NCBI GenBank assembly: GCA_910585355.1
Contig: CAJUDN010000017.1
Span: 1 to 43,775 of the forward strand
Length of the DNA: 43,775 bases
DNA from: an uncultured Lachnospiraceae bacterium
GTDB taxonomy: Bacteria > Bacillota > Clostridia > Lachnospirales > Lachnospiraceae
Reading direction: 5' to 3'
The notes below the pieces were generated by a model. That model made no database searches, was not told the origin of the DNA, and saw nothing but the letters and a program-made list of their open reading frames with translations. The position numbers and the translations under genes were made by a program. Positions 24,691 through 33,557 of this stretch are shown here, piece by piece; within the stretch, counting starts at the first letter, position 1; the number at the start of each line of letters is the position of its first letter.

Positions 24691-25002
24691 CCCCTGCTCA
24701 TGGATCCGCAGGAGTTCGACGATTTTGTAGGCAAGAAGTTTTGTATCCTCCGGCAGGTCGTCAAGAATGGAATCCGGAGACGTTGGCGGAAGCTTATAGG
24801 CGCCGTTTAAAATATGGTTAGGCGATACGTTTAAGAGCCCGCAAAGCTTAAGCAGCAGCTCAATGGACATGGATACATGGCCGCATTCCATGTGGGACAT
24901 GTGTACGGTTGAGATATCCAGAAGCTCTGCCAGCTTTTCCTGTGTGAGCCCGGCGGCCTTACGGTATTTTTTTATATTGATCCCTATGACCTTACTGTTC
25001 AC
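24682..25002 (-). CDS. XRE family DNA-binding regulator
   Basis: A 106-residue Cro/CI-type regulator. Residues 6-60 form the helix-turn-helix domain (IKKYRKAAGLTQEKLAELLDIS, then HMSHMECGHVSMSIELLLKLC). The C-terminal 40 residues are a short acidic helical tail without a recognised ligand domain. The start is GTG with AAAGGAG 6 nt upstream. It is divergent from a small membrane protein gene 125 bp away, and an AT-rich intergenic segment with a TATAAT on each strand lies between; regulation of that neighbour or of itself is plausible. Confidence 0.9.
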   Translation of the reverse strand: MNSKVIGINIKKYRKAAGLTQEKLAELLDISTVHMSHMECGHVSMSIELLLKLCGLLNVSPNHILNGAYKLPPTSPDSILDDLPEDTKLLAYKIVELLRIHEQGKN

Positions 25003-25024
25003 AAAAATCTCCTTTTTAGTTTAA

Positions 25025-25099
25025 ATTATATCCTTATAATTTTAAAAAATAATAAATTGTTAAAGATATATTGCTTTTTAAAAGATATAAAAGTATAAT
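25025..25099. promoter_or_regulatory. Divergent promoter region between XRE regulator and membrane protein gene
   Basis: On the plus strand TTGCTT (25071-25076), a 17-nt spacer and TATAAT (25094-25099) face the membrane protein gene. On the minus strand a perfect TATAAT (25025-25030) faces the XRE gene, with no clear -35. The whole segment is very AT-rich. Confidence 0.55.
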
Positions 25100-25127
25100 T
25101 TGTGTCAGACGTGAAAAAGGAGGGCTC

Positions 25128-25592
25128 ATGAGATCGGACAGACAAAAAGCGGCAATTTTCACAGCGGCGGCAGTAGCAGTCATCGGCATCTGTTCTTTGG
25201 GCGCGGTGATGGCGTGGCAGAATGTTCAGGAGAGAAGCTGCGAAAAATGGCGGCATGGGATGGAACAGGAATGGAGCCGTAAGGGGGAAAATATCTGGAT
25301 TTTTACAGGCTTCTGCCAGAAAGGCTGCATAGAATTTGAATATAAGCTGGAATCTGCTTTGGAGGAGGGGTGGATTTTGCGGATTTCCGACAGGACGGGG
25401 ACGTATTGGGAAGAATGGGCCATCCGTCCGGGGAGCCGGAAAATACAATGCCTGATTCCGGATGAAATGTTTCTTAAAATTTGTGTGTTCAATGAGAATC
25501 CCAAAGCTGACGGCCGGGAAGGAGAGTTTTATATCAGGGAAGTTGAGCACGGCTCATTCACGGATGCCATCGGAACTTTTCACAGTAAATAA
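25128..25592 (+). CDS. Hypothetical membrane-anchored protein
   Basis: A 154-residue protein not recognised as any family. A single hydrophobic segment at about 8-29 (AAIFTAAAVAVIGICSLGAVMAW) should anchor it, with residues 30-154 outside the cytoplasm. The outer part contains FTGFCQKGCIEFEY, with a Cys-x3-Cys pair, and several beta-like strands. The start at 25128 has AAGGAGGG just upstream; an upstream ATG at 25071 falls inside the promoter -35. It has its own promoter and terminator and faces the XRE regulator. Confidence 0.75.
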   Translation: MRSDRQKAAIFTAAAVAVIGICSLGAVMAWQNVQERSCEKWRHGMEQEWSRKGENIWIFTGFCQKGCIEFEYKLESALEEGWILRISDRTGTYWEEWAIRPGSRKIQCLIPDEMFLKICVFNENPKADGREGEFYIREVEHGSFTDAIGTFHSK

Positions 25593-25601
25593 AAACAAAA
25601 A

Positions 25602-25637
25602 CACCGCTCCGGCAAATAGCCGGGCGGCGTTTTTTTA
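25602..25637 (+). terminator. Intrinsic terminator after the membrane protein gene
   Basis: A GC-rich stem (CACCGCTCCGGC pairing with GCCGGGCGGCG, one mismatch) around AAATA is followed by seven or more T residues. A-rich sequence upstream may let it also stop transcription of hpf from the other side. Confidence 0.85.
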
Positions 25638-25714
25638 ATAACAGTTCAACCTTGCAAAGATTCCGGGTAAAAAAACACACTCTAGAACGGTTACATTTTT
25701 TACGAGTTTGCCTT

Positions 25715-26242
25715 TTAGAATTCTGGTTCAATCAGACCATAAGAATTTGCCTTTCTCTTATAAACAACGTTGACCTCGTCGGTATCCGCATTGAGGAACA
25801 TGAAGAAATTATGTCCTAAAAGCTCCATCTGGATGCAGGCCTCCTCGGGATCCATGGGCTTCATGGCGAAGCGTTTTGTTTTAACGATTTTGATTGCCTC
25901 TTCATGCTCAGCCTCTTCCTGGAGGAAAGCTTCGCTGAAAGAAAGGGCGCTCTGCTTTTTGTCTACCAGTTTGGTTTTATATTTTTTAATCTGACGTTCG
26001 ATAATTTCTTCTACGAGGTCAATGGATACATACATATCATTGGAATCCTGTTCAGCGCGGATAATCGAGCCTTTTACAGGGATAGTCACCTCAATTTTCT
26101 GGCGCCCTTTTTCCACGCTCATGGTAATCTGTACTTCGGTATCGGGAGAAAAATAGCGTTCCAGTTTTCCGATTTTGCTTTCCGCAGCCTCTCTTAAGCC
26201 TGGGGTAATGTCGATATTCTTTCCGCTGATGGTATAACGCAT
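25715..26242 (-). CDS. hpf: Ribosome hibernation promoting factor, long form
   Basis: A 175-residue long-form HPF that dimerises 70S ribosomes into inactive 100S particles. Residues 1-100 are the ribosome-binding domain (MRYTISGKNIDITPGLREAAESK; IIRAEQDSNDMYVSIDLVEEI); residues about 118-175 are the dimerisation domain (IVKTKRFAMKPMDPEEACIQMELLGHNFFMF; VVYKRKANSYGLIEP). In many Firmicutes hpf lies just before secA on the same strand; here it is on the opposite strand, more than 800 bp away. The ribosome site is GAAGGAG. Confidence 0.96.
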   Translation of the reverse strand: MRYTISGKNIDITPGLREAAESKIGKLERYFSPDTEVQITMSVEKGRQKIEVTIPVKGSIIRAEQDSNDMYVSIDLVEEIIERQIKKYKTKLVDKKQSALSFSEAFLQEEAEHEEAIKIVKTKRFAMKPMDPEEACIQMELLGHNFFMFLNADTDEVNVVYKRKANSYGLIEPEF

Positions 26243-26272
26243 AAAATCAACTCCTTCTTTTGGGATGCCTCC

Positions 26273-26301
26273 ATTATACCATATAAGTCTGTAAAAGACA
26301 A
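26273..26301 (-). promoter_or_regulatory. Promoter of hpf
   Basis: On the minus strand TTGTCT (26296-26301), a 17-nt spacer and TATAAT (26273-26278) preceded by TGG, an extended -10, lie about 30 nt before the hpf start codon. Confidence 0.65.
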
Positions 26302-26368
26302 CTTATATCGCGAAAAATTGTGACAATTTAATGAAAGAAAAAAAGTAATGAAACGATAAGGAACCACT

Positions 26369-26607
26369 GGGGCTGTCGCAAAACAGCAGATTCTTACAAG
26401 ATATAGTTTTAATACTTTCAGATATTGGATATATATTGTAGGATTACTGATTTTTGCGACGGCCTCGTAACTTCATATGTGCGTTTAAGATTGCCTGCGG
26501 CAATGGGGCATATGCTTTGGCTCCATTATGATACTGGCTCCCGGTCAATAAACAGAGCGGCTGACCGGGGAGTGAACAGTAGCGATAAGGACTCATTCGA
26601 CAGCCTC
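26369..26607. repeat. Inverted-repeat (MITE-like) element upstream of secA
   Basis: GGGGCTGTCGCAAAA (26369-26383) is matched in inverted orientation by TTTTTGCGACGGCCTC (26451-26466), and a third, partial right end TCGACAGCCTC lies at 26597-26607. Two hairpins lie between the second and third ends: ATTGCC-TGC-GGCAAT (about 26489-26503) and CTCCCGGTCA/TGACCGGGGAG (26538-26572). No transposase frame is inside. It may be a small non-autonomous element, possibly two nested ones. Confidence 0.5.
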
Positions 26608-26725
26608 TGTACATGTCAATGGGTTTTAGTGAAAAAATAGTCGAAAAAGCGAATTTTATGAGATGTGTACAAAAATTTGAAAAATATGGTTTCCACAGGA
26701 AAAACGGGTAATCCCCCGGGAAAAA

Positions 26726-26840
26726 TGTGGATAATGTGGATAACTTGGTGTATAAGTGCTTTTTCCCTCAAAAAAAGGAGGGATTTGGGTGGACAGATTT
26801 CAACATAATCTATGTGAATAAGTGTGGATAATGTGGATAA
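26726..26840 (+). promoter_or_regulatory. Cluster of five DnaA-box-like sites upstream of secA
   Basis: Four exact copies of TGTGGATAA, the complement of the DnaA box TTATCCACA, are at 26726-26734, 26735-26743, 26823-26831 and 26832-26840, with a one-mismatch TGTGAATAA at 26813-26821. The exact copies form two head-to-tail pairs without any gap, and all five face the same way. AT-rich sequence follows. The hpf/secA setting argues against the chromosomal origin; a DnaA-binding regulatory or titration cluster is more likely. Confidence 0.75.
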
Positions 26841-26985
26841 ATAAAAAATCGAATATATGATTTGTGCAATTTGTCTGGTTTACCATAATTTTTTCTGTTA
26901 TGTCACCACAGGGGCGGGAATCATGGGGAAAGATGAAAAAAGTGTTATGGAATTATGACCAAATTGTAAAAAAATTAGGAAAGCA

Positions 26986-27014
26986 TTGAATAAAGCCGGG
27001 GAAGGTGATAAAAT
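26986..27014 (+). promoter_or_regulatory. Promoter of secA
   Basis: TTGAAT (26986-26991), a 17-nt spacer and TAAAAT (27009-27014) lie about 68 nt upstream of the secA start codon and about 145 nt downstream of the last DnaA-box-like site. Confidence 0.65.
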
Positions 27015-27081
27015 ATAAAAGATTGTACTAAGATTATGATACCATATCCGTATACCATTATCAGATTTAGGAGCGTGCAGA

Positions 27082-29661
27082 ATGAATCTTGTTGAAAAAG
27101 TATTTGGAACGCACAGTGAGCGGGAGTTAAAGTATATTTACCCGATTGTTGATAAAATTGAAAAGCTGCGTCCGGATATGCAGGCCATGAGCGACGAAGA
27201 GTTAAGGGACCAGACCAGAAAGTTTAAAGAGCGTCTGGCTAAGGGAGAGACGCTTGACGATATCCTTCCCGAGGCTTTTGCAACCGTAAGAGAGGCAGCA
27301 AAGAGAACCCTTCAGATGGAGCATTATCCGGTGCAGTTAATCGGCGGCGTTGTTCTCCATCAGGGACGTATTGCCGAGATGAAAACCGGTGAAGGCAAGA
27401 CCCTGGTATCCACCTGCCCGGCTTACCTAAATGCTCTGGCGGGAAGAGGCGTGCAGATTGTAACGGTCAATGACTATCTGGCAAAGCGTGATGCCGAGTG
27501 GATGGGCCGCGTTCATGAATTCCTTGGGCTGAAGGTTGGCGTAGTGTTAAATTCCATGACTTCCGAGGAGAGGAAGGCTGCTTATAACTGCGATATTACC
27601 TATGTGACCAACAATGAGCTGGGGTTTGACTATCTGCGTGACAATATGGCTATCTATAAGGAACAGATGGTACTCCGCGAGCTGGATTACTGTATCATTG
27701 ATGAGGTGGACTCTGTTTTAATTGATGAGGCCAGGACCCCGCTTATTATTTCCGGCCAGAGTGGTAAATCCACAAAGCTTTATGAGGTCTGCGATGTTCT
27801 TGCAAGGCAGCTTGTGCGCGGTGAAGAATCCGGTGAATTTAATAAATTAAATGCTATCATGGGCGAGGAAATTACAGAAACCGGGGACTTTATTGTAAAT
27901 GAAAAGGATAAGGTCGTAAACCTGACCGAAGAGGGCGTAAGAAAGGTTGAGCAGTTTTTCCACATTGAGAACCTGGCGGACCCGGAGAATCTGGAAATTC
28001 AGCATAATATTATTCTTGCCCTTCGTGCCAATTACCTGATGTTCCGGGATAAGGACTATGTGGTAAAAGACAGTGAAGTTCTCATTGTAGACGAGTTTAC
28101 CGGGCGTATTATGCCGGGCCGCCGTTATTCTGACGGTCTTCACCAGGCTATTGAGGCAAAGGAGCACGTAAACGTAAGAAGAGAGTCCAAGACCCTGGCC
28201 AATATTACCTTCCAGAACTTTTTCAATAAGTTCCATAAAAAGGCCGGAATGACCGGTACGGCTCAGACGGAGGAGCGGGAGTTCAGAAATATTTATGAGA
28301 TGGACGTTATCGTGATTCCCACCAATAAGCCGGTGGTTCGTAAGGATCTGGATGATGCCGTTTATAAGACAAAGAAAGAGAAGTTCCACGCTGTGGTTGA
28401 GGATATTGTAAAGGCTCATGAAAAGGGCCAGCCGGTGTTAGTTGGCACCATCACCATTGAGACTTCTGAAATGTTAAGCCATATGCTGAAAAAGCGTGGG
28501 ATTCCCCATAAAGTATTAAATGCCAAGTTCCATGAGATGGAGGCGGAAATTGTTGCGGAGGCCGGCATTCACGGCGCTGTTACCATTGCCACCAACATGG
28601 CGGGCCGTGGTACGGATATCAAACTGGATGAAGAGTCCAAGGCCCTTGGAGGTCTTAAGATTGTCGGAACAGAGCGCCATGAGTCCCGGCGTATTGATAA
28701 TCAGCTGCGCGGACGTTCCGGCCGTCAGGGAGATCCAGGTGAATCCCGCTTCTATATTTCTCTGGAAGATGATTTAATGCGTCTATTTGGTTCTGATAAG
28801 CTCATGAGCATGTTCAACGCTCTGGGTGTGCCGGAAAACGAGCAGATCGAGCATAAAATGCTGTCATCCGCCATTGAAAAGGCCCAGAAAAAGATTGAGA
28901 CCAACAACTACGGCATTCGTGAAAACCTGTTAAAGTATGACGAGGTTATGAATGAGCAGCGTGAAGTGGTCTACGCAGAGCGCCTTCAGGTACTGAATGG
29001 AGAAAACATGCGTGATGTGATCATCAAGATGATTACCGACATTGTGGAAGGCGCTGTGGATATGTCCATCGGTGACGAACAGTCCGCTGATAAGTGGAAT
29101 TTCAAGGAGTTAAATGAACTCCTGCTTCCAATTATTCCCTTAAAACCGCTGGAGCTCACAGATGAGATAAAAAATATGAAGAAGGATGAGCTGAAGCATT
29201 CTCTGAAAGAGGAAGCAATCAAGTTCTATGAGTCCAAGGAAGCGGAATTCCCGGATGCAGAGCAGATCCGCGAGATCGAGCGTGTCATTCTTCTTAAGGT
29301 TGTTGACAATAAATGGATGTCCCATATTGACGATATGGATCAGCTTCGTCAGGGTATCGGCCTCCAGGCCTATGGAAACCGTGACCCGCTGGTGGAATAT
29401 AAGATGAGCGCTTATGAGATGTTTGATGATATGTCCGCGGCAATTCGTGAGGACACCATCCGCATTCTCTGCCATATCCGTGTGGAGCAGAAAGTGGAAA
29501 GAGAACCGGCAGCAAAGGTGACGGGGACAAATAAGGATGCCAGCGCGGCAAGAACACCGCAGAAGCGGGCCGCCCAGAAGATTTATCCGAATGATCCGTG
29601 TCCCTGCGGCTCCGGCAAGAAATATAAACAATGCCACGGCAGGAAGCCGTTAGCCCAGTAA
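27082..29661 (+). CDS. secA: Preprotein translocase ATPase SecA
   Basis: An 859-residue SecA, the ATPase motor that pushes preproteins through SecYEG. Seen: the Walker A region [11 protein letters not shown] (Lys106), [12 protein letters not shown], the DEAD-like IIDEVDS, the TFQNFF and MTGTAQTEE blocks, [13 protein letters not shown], the [11 protein letters not shown] motif, and a C-terminal zinc-binding tail CPC...CH (Cys840, Cys842, Cys851, His852). Length is usual. It has its own promoter and is followed 15 bp later by prfB, as in many Firmicutes. Confidence 0.99.
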   Translation: MNLVEKVFGTHSERELKYIYPIVDKIEKLRPDMQAMSDEELRDQTRKFKERLAKGETLDDILPEAFATVREAAKRTLQMEHYPVQLIGGVVLHQGRIAEMKTGEGKTLVSTCPAYLNALAGRGVQIVTVNDYLAKRDAEWMGRVHEFLGLKVGVVLNSMTSEERKAAYNCDITYVTNNELGFDYLRDNMAIYKEQMVLRELDYCIIDEVDSVLIDEARTPLIISGQSGKSTKLYEVCDVLARQLVRGEESGEFNKLNAIMGEEITETGDFIVNEKDKVVNLTEEGVRKVEQFFHIENLADPENLEIQHNIILALRANYLMFRDKDYVVKDSEVLIVDEFTGRIMPGRRYSDGLHQAIEAKEHVNVRRESKTLANITFQNFFNKFHKKAGMTGTAQTEEREFRNIYEMDVIVIPTNKPVVRKDLDDAVYKTKKEKFHAVVEDIVKAHEKGQPVLVGTITIETSEMLSHMLKKRGIPHKVLNAKFHEMEAEIVAEAGIHGAVTIATNMAGRGTDIKLDEESKALGGLKIVGTERHESRRIDNQLRGRSGRQGDPGESRFYISLEDDLMRLFGSDKLMSMFNALGVPENEQIEHKMLSSAIEKAQKKIETNNYGIRENLLKYDEVMNEQREVVYAERLQVLNGENMRDVIIKMITDIVEGAVDMSIGDEQSADKWNFKELNELLLPIIPLKPLELTDEIKNMKKDELKHSLKEEAIKFYESKEAEFPDAEQIREIERVILLKVVDNKWMSHIDDMDQLRQGIGLQAYGNRDPLVEYKMSAYEMFDDMSAAIREDTIRILCHIRVEQKVEREPAAKVTGTNKDASAARTPQKRAAQKIYPNDPCPCGSGKKYKQCHGRKPLAQ

Positions 29662-29676
29662 GAGAGGACGGTATCT

Positions 29677-30813
29677 ATGGTTGAGTTAGATCAGTTTAAA
29701 TATACATTATCCACATATGAAAAGCCGCTTCAGGAAGTCAGGGATTCCCTGAATCTGGACGCTAAAATCAGGCGGATTGACGAACTTGACAAAACCATGG
29801 AGGAACCCAGTTTCTGGGAGGACGCGGAGCTTTCCACAAAATATGTGAAGGAAGCGAAAAACCTGAAGGATGCGGTTGCGGAGTTCAATAAGCTTCAGAA
29901 CCAATACGAAGAAATCGGCCTGATGATTGAAATGGGATATGAGGAAGAGGATCCGGCCGTGATTCCGGAAATTAATGGAATGATGGATGAATTTACGGCC
30001 GAGCTTGATGCCCTGCGTCTCAGGACGCTTCTGACAGGTGAATATGACAGCAATAACGCTATCATGCGGCTCAATGCGGGAGCAGGAGGAACGGAATCCT
30101 GCGACTGGTGCAGTATGCTTTACCGGATGTACTGCCGGTGGGCGGAGAGCCGGGGCTTTTCCGTGGAGGTGCTGGATTATCTGGACGGTGAGGAAGCGGG
30201 AATTAAATCCGTAACTTTGCAGATCAACGGGGAAAACGTGTTTGGTTATCTGAAGTCTGAGCGGGGCGTTCACCGTCTGGTGAGGATTTCTCCCTTCAAC
30301 GCCAACGGAAAACGGCAGACTTCCTTTGTGTCCTGCGATGTGATGCCAGATATTGAGGAAGATTTGGATGTGGAAATCAATCCGGATGATCTGAGGATTG
30401 ACACCTACCGCTCCAGCGGCGCCGGCGGGCAGCATATTAATAAAACCTCTTCTGCGGTGCGTATTACCCATATTCCCACGGGAGTCGTGGTACAGTGCCA
30501 GAACGAGCGGTCCCAGTTCCAGAATAAGGACAGAGCGATGCAGATGTTAAAGGCAAAACTTTATATGTTAAAGCAGCAGGAGAACGCGGAGAAGATTTCC
30601 GATATCCGCGGAGATATTAAAGAAATTGCCTGGGGAAGCCAGATTCGTTCCTACGTTCTCCAACCTTATACGTTAATTAAGGACCACAGGACCGGGTATG
30701 AGAGTGGGAATGTGAACAGCGTACTGGACGGGGCCCTGGACGGATTCATCAGCGCGTACTTAAAATGGGAGAGCCTTGGACGCCCGCAGGTGAAGGGCGG
30801 GGAGCTGGAATAG
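29677..30813 (+). CDS. prfB: Peptide chain release factor 2
   Basis: A 378-residue RF2, which releases peptides at UAA and UGA codons. It has the tripeptide anticodon SPF (205-207) and the catalytic GGQ (250-252) in SSGAGGQHINKTSSAVR. Many bacteria interrupt prfB with an in-frame UGA near codon 25 that needs a +1 frameshift; here the equivalent region (Ser24-Leu25-Asn26-Leu27, from 29746) reads straight through, so RF2 is not autoregulated that way. It is probably co-transcribed with secA and ends at a strong terminator. Confidence 0.98.
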   Translation: MVELDQFKYTLSTYEKPLQEVRDSLNLDAKIRRIDELDKTMEEPSFWEDAELSTKYVKEAKNLKDAVAEFNKLQNQYEEIGLMIEMGYEEEDPAVIPEINGMMDEFTAELDALRLRTLLTGEYDSNNAIMRLNAGAGGTESCDWCSMLYRMYCRWAESRGFSVEVLDYLDGEEAGIKSVTLQINGENVFGYLKSERGVHRLVRISPFNANGKRQTSFVSCDVMPDIEEDLDVEINPDDLRIDTYRSSGAGGQHINKTSSAVRITHIPTGVVVQCQNERSQFQNKDRAMQMLKAKLYMLKQQENAEKISDIRGDIKEIAWGSQIRSYVLQPYTLIKDHRTGYESGNVNSVLDGALDGFISAYLKWESLGRPQVKGGELE

Positions 30814-30890
30814 GACGGCCATTCAACTCCGGGAGAGGCTTTGCTTATTATTGGCAGTGACAGCAATGGGGAATGGATTCCATAACAAAT

Positions 30891-30939
30891 AAAAAAGAGC
30901 CCTGCCGGGAACGGAATTATTTCCCGGCGGGGCTTTTTT
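30891..30939. terminator. Bidirectional terminator between prfB and the cell-wall-binding protein gene
   Basis: A strong stem (AGCCCTGCCGGGAA pairing with TTCCCGGCGGGGCT, with one non-Watson-Crick position) carries an A-run on the left and a T-run on the right, so it can serve the convergent genes on both strands. Confidence 0.92.
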
Positions 30940-30954
30940 AGAAGATATGATAGT

Positions 30955-32361
30955 TTAATGCTTTTCTTCACATTTGTCGTTTAATTGGTGAATCAGGACG
31001 CCGTCTTTATCAGTACAGTAATAGTATCCGTCAGCATCTTTTATGTTTTTCTTTTTCTTCTGAAGAGAACCGCTCTCATTTACAACATATTCTTTATCGT
31101 CGTATTCGACGATACCATATTTCATGCCGTCCTCAGCAGCCAGCCGTCTGCCATTTTTGTACAGATATCCGTCACTTGGACCTGTAACGCCCATGCCCTT
31201 CGGAGTACCGTTGGATTTGAAGTTGAAAGTGTAGCTGGAGCCGTCGATGGTTACGGTTTGAGTTCCGGTTTTAAGGGAGCCGTCACTGCTAAAGTAGAAT
31301 ACATGAGTATTGGGGTCGCTGATTTCATCTACGTTGGCGATATAATCTACGCTGGCCGGGTTGGAGGCCAGAGCCTTGCTGTTATCTTCCTCGGTGGTGA
31401 TGATCTTAAGCCCGGTAATCAGCTCGCCTCTTAAGTTAAAGGCATAAGTCTTGGAGTCGATGGTTTTAAATTCCCCGGAGGTAATCTTTCCGTTACTGGA
31501 CGCGTAATACCAGTAGGTGGAGCCGTCATCATGTCCGCTCTGATTCATAGCAGCATCCGGAGTAGCCTGGAACCATGCGGTATGTAAGGACGGATCGTCA
31601 TAGTCGCCATAGAATTTCCAGCTCTGGTCTTCATCGTCCTGATGCCAGCCGTAAATGGCAACGCCTCTCTCGTCAAAATGATACTTTTTATCAGCGATGG
31701 TTTTATCAGTACTTACGGTCTTTTTACCGTTGGAGCCAAAATAGAAGTGGTAAGTGGGCTCGGTATCGTCCTCGTTGGAATCATCGGGAACCGTCATGTA
31801 AACCCATGCGTTGGTAACAAGGCTTCCGCCTCCTTCAATGTCGGCGTAATACATACCGCTGGACCAGTTTTCTTCTTCCTGGATCCATTCGCCGTTTTCC
31901 GTTATCCAGCCGGTTATCATTCTCCCGTACTGATCAAAGGCATATTTCTTTCCGGCGATGTCCGCGATATATGCTTTATTGTCTTTTGTAACATAAGCGC
32001 GGCCATTGGAGCCGAAATAATACCAGCTTCCCTCATCAACCAGCTCGTCGCCCTGCCACTCTGGATTCTGGATAAATCTCCATTCGTTGGTGATCATTTC
32101 CCCGGAGGATCTCAGATAGTAATAATTTTCATTATCATTGAGCAGAGTGTTACGGAGCATGATTCCGTCGCTTCCGAAATAGTAATACTTGCCTTCAACC
32201 TGCTTCCAGTCATCTTTTACGTATTCGCCGTTGTTCTGTACATAGGCCCACTCATCCCCCAGCGTCTGCCATCCGGCAGCGGCAAAAGATGTAATGGCGG
32301 AGCCAAGAGCAAGAACTGCTGATGCAGCAAGAACGGCATAACAGAAATTTGCTTTTTTCAT
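30955..32361 (-). CDS. Secreted protein built of choline-binding-type cell-wall repeats
   Basis: A 468-residue secreted protein. An N-terminal signal peptide (MKKANFCYAVLAASAVLALG, cleavage likely after AAA near residue 29) is followed almost wholly by aromatic repeats of about 20 residues such as GKYYYFGSDGIMLRN, GSWYYFGSNGRAYVT and GKKYAFDQYGRMITGW. These are CW_binding_1 (choline-binding-like) modules, which in other species bind phosphocholine on teichoic acids or glucans. No catalytic domain is present, so it is a surface binding or spacer protein. The ribosome site is AAGGAGGA and its promoter is at 32404-32432. A ligand on the glycan made at 1.9-19.3 kb is possible but unproven. Confidence 0.92.
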   Translation of the reverse strand: MKKANFCYAVLAASAVLALGSAITSFAAAGWQTLGDEWAYVQNNGEYVKDDWKQVEGKYYYFGSDGIMLRNTLLNDNENYYYLRSSGEMITNEWRFIQNPEWQGDELVDEGSWYYFGSNGRAYVTKDNKAYIADIAGKKYAFDQYGRMITGWITENGEWIQEEENWSSGMYYADIEGGGSLVTNAWVYMTVPDDSNEDDTEPTYHFYFGSNGKKTVSTDKTIADKKYHFDERGVAIYGWHQDDEDQSWKFYGDYDDPSLHTAWFQATPDAAMNQSGHDDGSTYWYYASSNGKITSGEFKTIDSKTYAFNLRGELITGLKIITTEEDNSKALASNPASVDYIANVDEISDPNTHVFYFSSDGSLKTGTQTVTIDGSSYTFNFKSNGTPKGMGVTGPSDGYLYKNGRRLAAEDGMKYGIVEYDDKEYVVNESGSLQKKKKNIKDADGYYYCTDKDGVLIHQLNDKCEEKH

Positions 32362-32403
32362 AGTGATATGCTTCCTCCTTATAAAGCTTTTTCTCTATTT
32401 GCT

Positions 32404-32432
32404 ATTATAATCATAATACCACTGAATGGCAA
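32404..32432 (-). promoter_or_regulatory. Promoter of the cell-wall-binding protein gene
   Basis: On the minus strand TTGCCA (32427-32432), a 17-nt spacer and a perfect TATAAT (32404-32409) lie about 43 nt before the start codon. Confidence 0.7.
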
Positions 32433-32501
32433 TGAAAATCCAGTCCCTAGTTGGGGTAAAAATGTGGCAGGGTCTTACAAAATACTTAAGAACTAATTTT
32501 C

Positions 32502-32530
32502 TTGAACCAGAGGGAGTTATTCGCTATAAT
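32502..32530 (+). promoter_or_regulatory. Promoter of the MoxR operon
   Basis: TTGAAC (32502-32507), a 17-nt spacer and a perfect TATAAT (32525-32530). The leader that follows is a purine-rich stretch with GAAACGAAAC repeated twice (near 32536 and 32557) before the GGGAGGAG ribosome site. Confidence 0.7.
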
Positions 32531-32609
32531 GAAAAGAAACGAAACATTTAATGAAAGGAAACGAAACGAATGAAGGGAAAGGAAAAGAGGCAGACGGGAG
32601 GAGACAAAA

Positions 32610-33557
32610 ATGGAATACAGCCGTTTTAAAGAAAATACGGAACGGGTGGTGGAAAGCTGTTCCAGGGTCATTGTGGGGAAAGAGGAGTCCATACGCCTGA
32701 TTCTCATAAGCTTTTTATGCTCCGGACATGTGCTTCTGGAGGACGTGCCAGGCACAGGAAAGACCATGCTTTTAAAGGCGTTTGCAAAGACTGTGGGAAG
32801 CCGTTTTAAGCGGATACAGTTTACCCCGGATCTTCTGCCGTCAGATTTGACTGGTATTAATTATTATAATCAGAAAACAGGGGAATTTCAGTTCAGAAAA
32901 GGGCCGCTGTTTTCAAATGTGATTCTTGCAGATGAGATTAACCGCGCCACGCCCAGGACCCAGTCAAGCCTTTTGGAGGCCATGGAGGAAAAACAGATTA
33001 CGGTGGATGGCGTTACCTATCCTATGGATGAGCCATTTTTTGTCATGGCAACCCAGAATCCGGTGGAATCTTATGGCACCTTCCCTCTTCCCGAAGCCCA
33101 GCTTGACCGGTTTTTCATGAAAATAAGCCTGGGATATATGAAAAGAGAACAAGAAATGAAGGTAATTTCCAGGCCGTCTTCTGAGGCGATGCTGCTGGAA
33201 CTGACACCGGTTCTTACACCGGAAGAAATTCAGGAAATGAAGGCGGAGCTTACGAAAGTTCTGGTTCATGAGGACGTTTTGGGGTATATGATGGATATTG
33301 TGGAAAAGACGAGAACCGAGAGCCGGTTCATGACCGGGGTTTCCACCCGCGGGGCCATCGCCCTCTACAAGGCTTCGCAGGCCATGGCGGCATCCATGGG
33401 GCGGGAATTTGTGATCCCTGAGGATGTGAAGCATGTGGCGCCCTGCGTTCTGAGCCACAGGATTATTTCCAAAGGTTCGGAAAGCTTTGCGGATGCCAGA
33501 AGTTATCTGAAAAAGCTTGTGGACACCATCCCGGTTCCACTGGAGACATTACGATGA
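32610..33557 (+). CDS. MoxR family AAA ATPase
   Basis: A 315-residue MoxR-type AAA+ ATPase, a chaperone-like ATPase usually found with DUF58 (von Willebrand-related) partners. Walker A is VPGTGKT (Lys51), followed by FTPDLLPSDLTG, the Walker B region VILADEINRA, RTQSSLLEAMEE, the sensor MATQNPVE and the C-terminal lid with FMTGVSTRGAIAL. It is the first gene of a three-gene unit and overlaps the DUF58 gene by 4 nt (ATGA). Confidence 0.95.
   Translation: MEYSRFKENTERVVESCSRVIVGKEESIRLILISFLCSGHVLLEDVPGTGKTMLLKAFAKTVGSRFKRIQFTPDLLPSDLTGINYYNQKTGEFQFRKGPLFSNVILADEINRATPRTQSSLLEAMEEKQITVDGVTYPMDEPFFVMATQNPVESYGTFPLPEAQLDRFFMKISLGYMKREQEMKVISRPSSEAMLLELTPVLTPEEIQEMKAELTKVLVHEDVLGYMMDIVEKTRTESRFMTGVSTRGAIALYKASQAMAASMGREFVIPEDVKHVAPCVLSHRIISKGSESFADARSYLKKLVDTIPVPLETLR

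Noticed and set aside
26425-26640. 71-residue plus-strand ORF upstream of secA
   Set aside because: It begins inside the inverted-repeat element, runs through hairpins and has no ribosome site.
26641-27081. Chromosomal replication origin
   Set aside because: DnaA-box-like sites and AT-rich sequence are present, but no dnaA, dnaN, rpmH or related genes are near; hpf/secA/prfB is not a usual origin context. Reported as a DnaA-site cluster instead.
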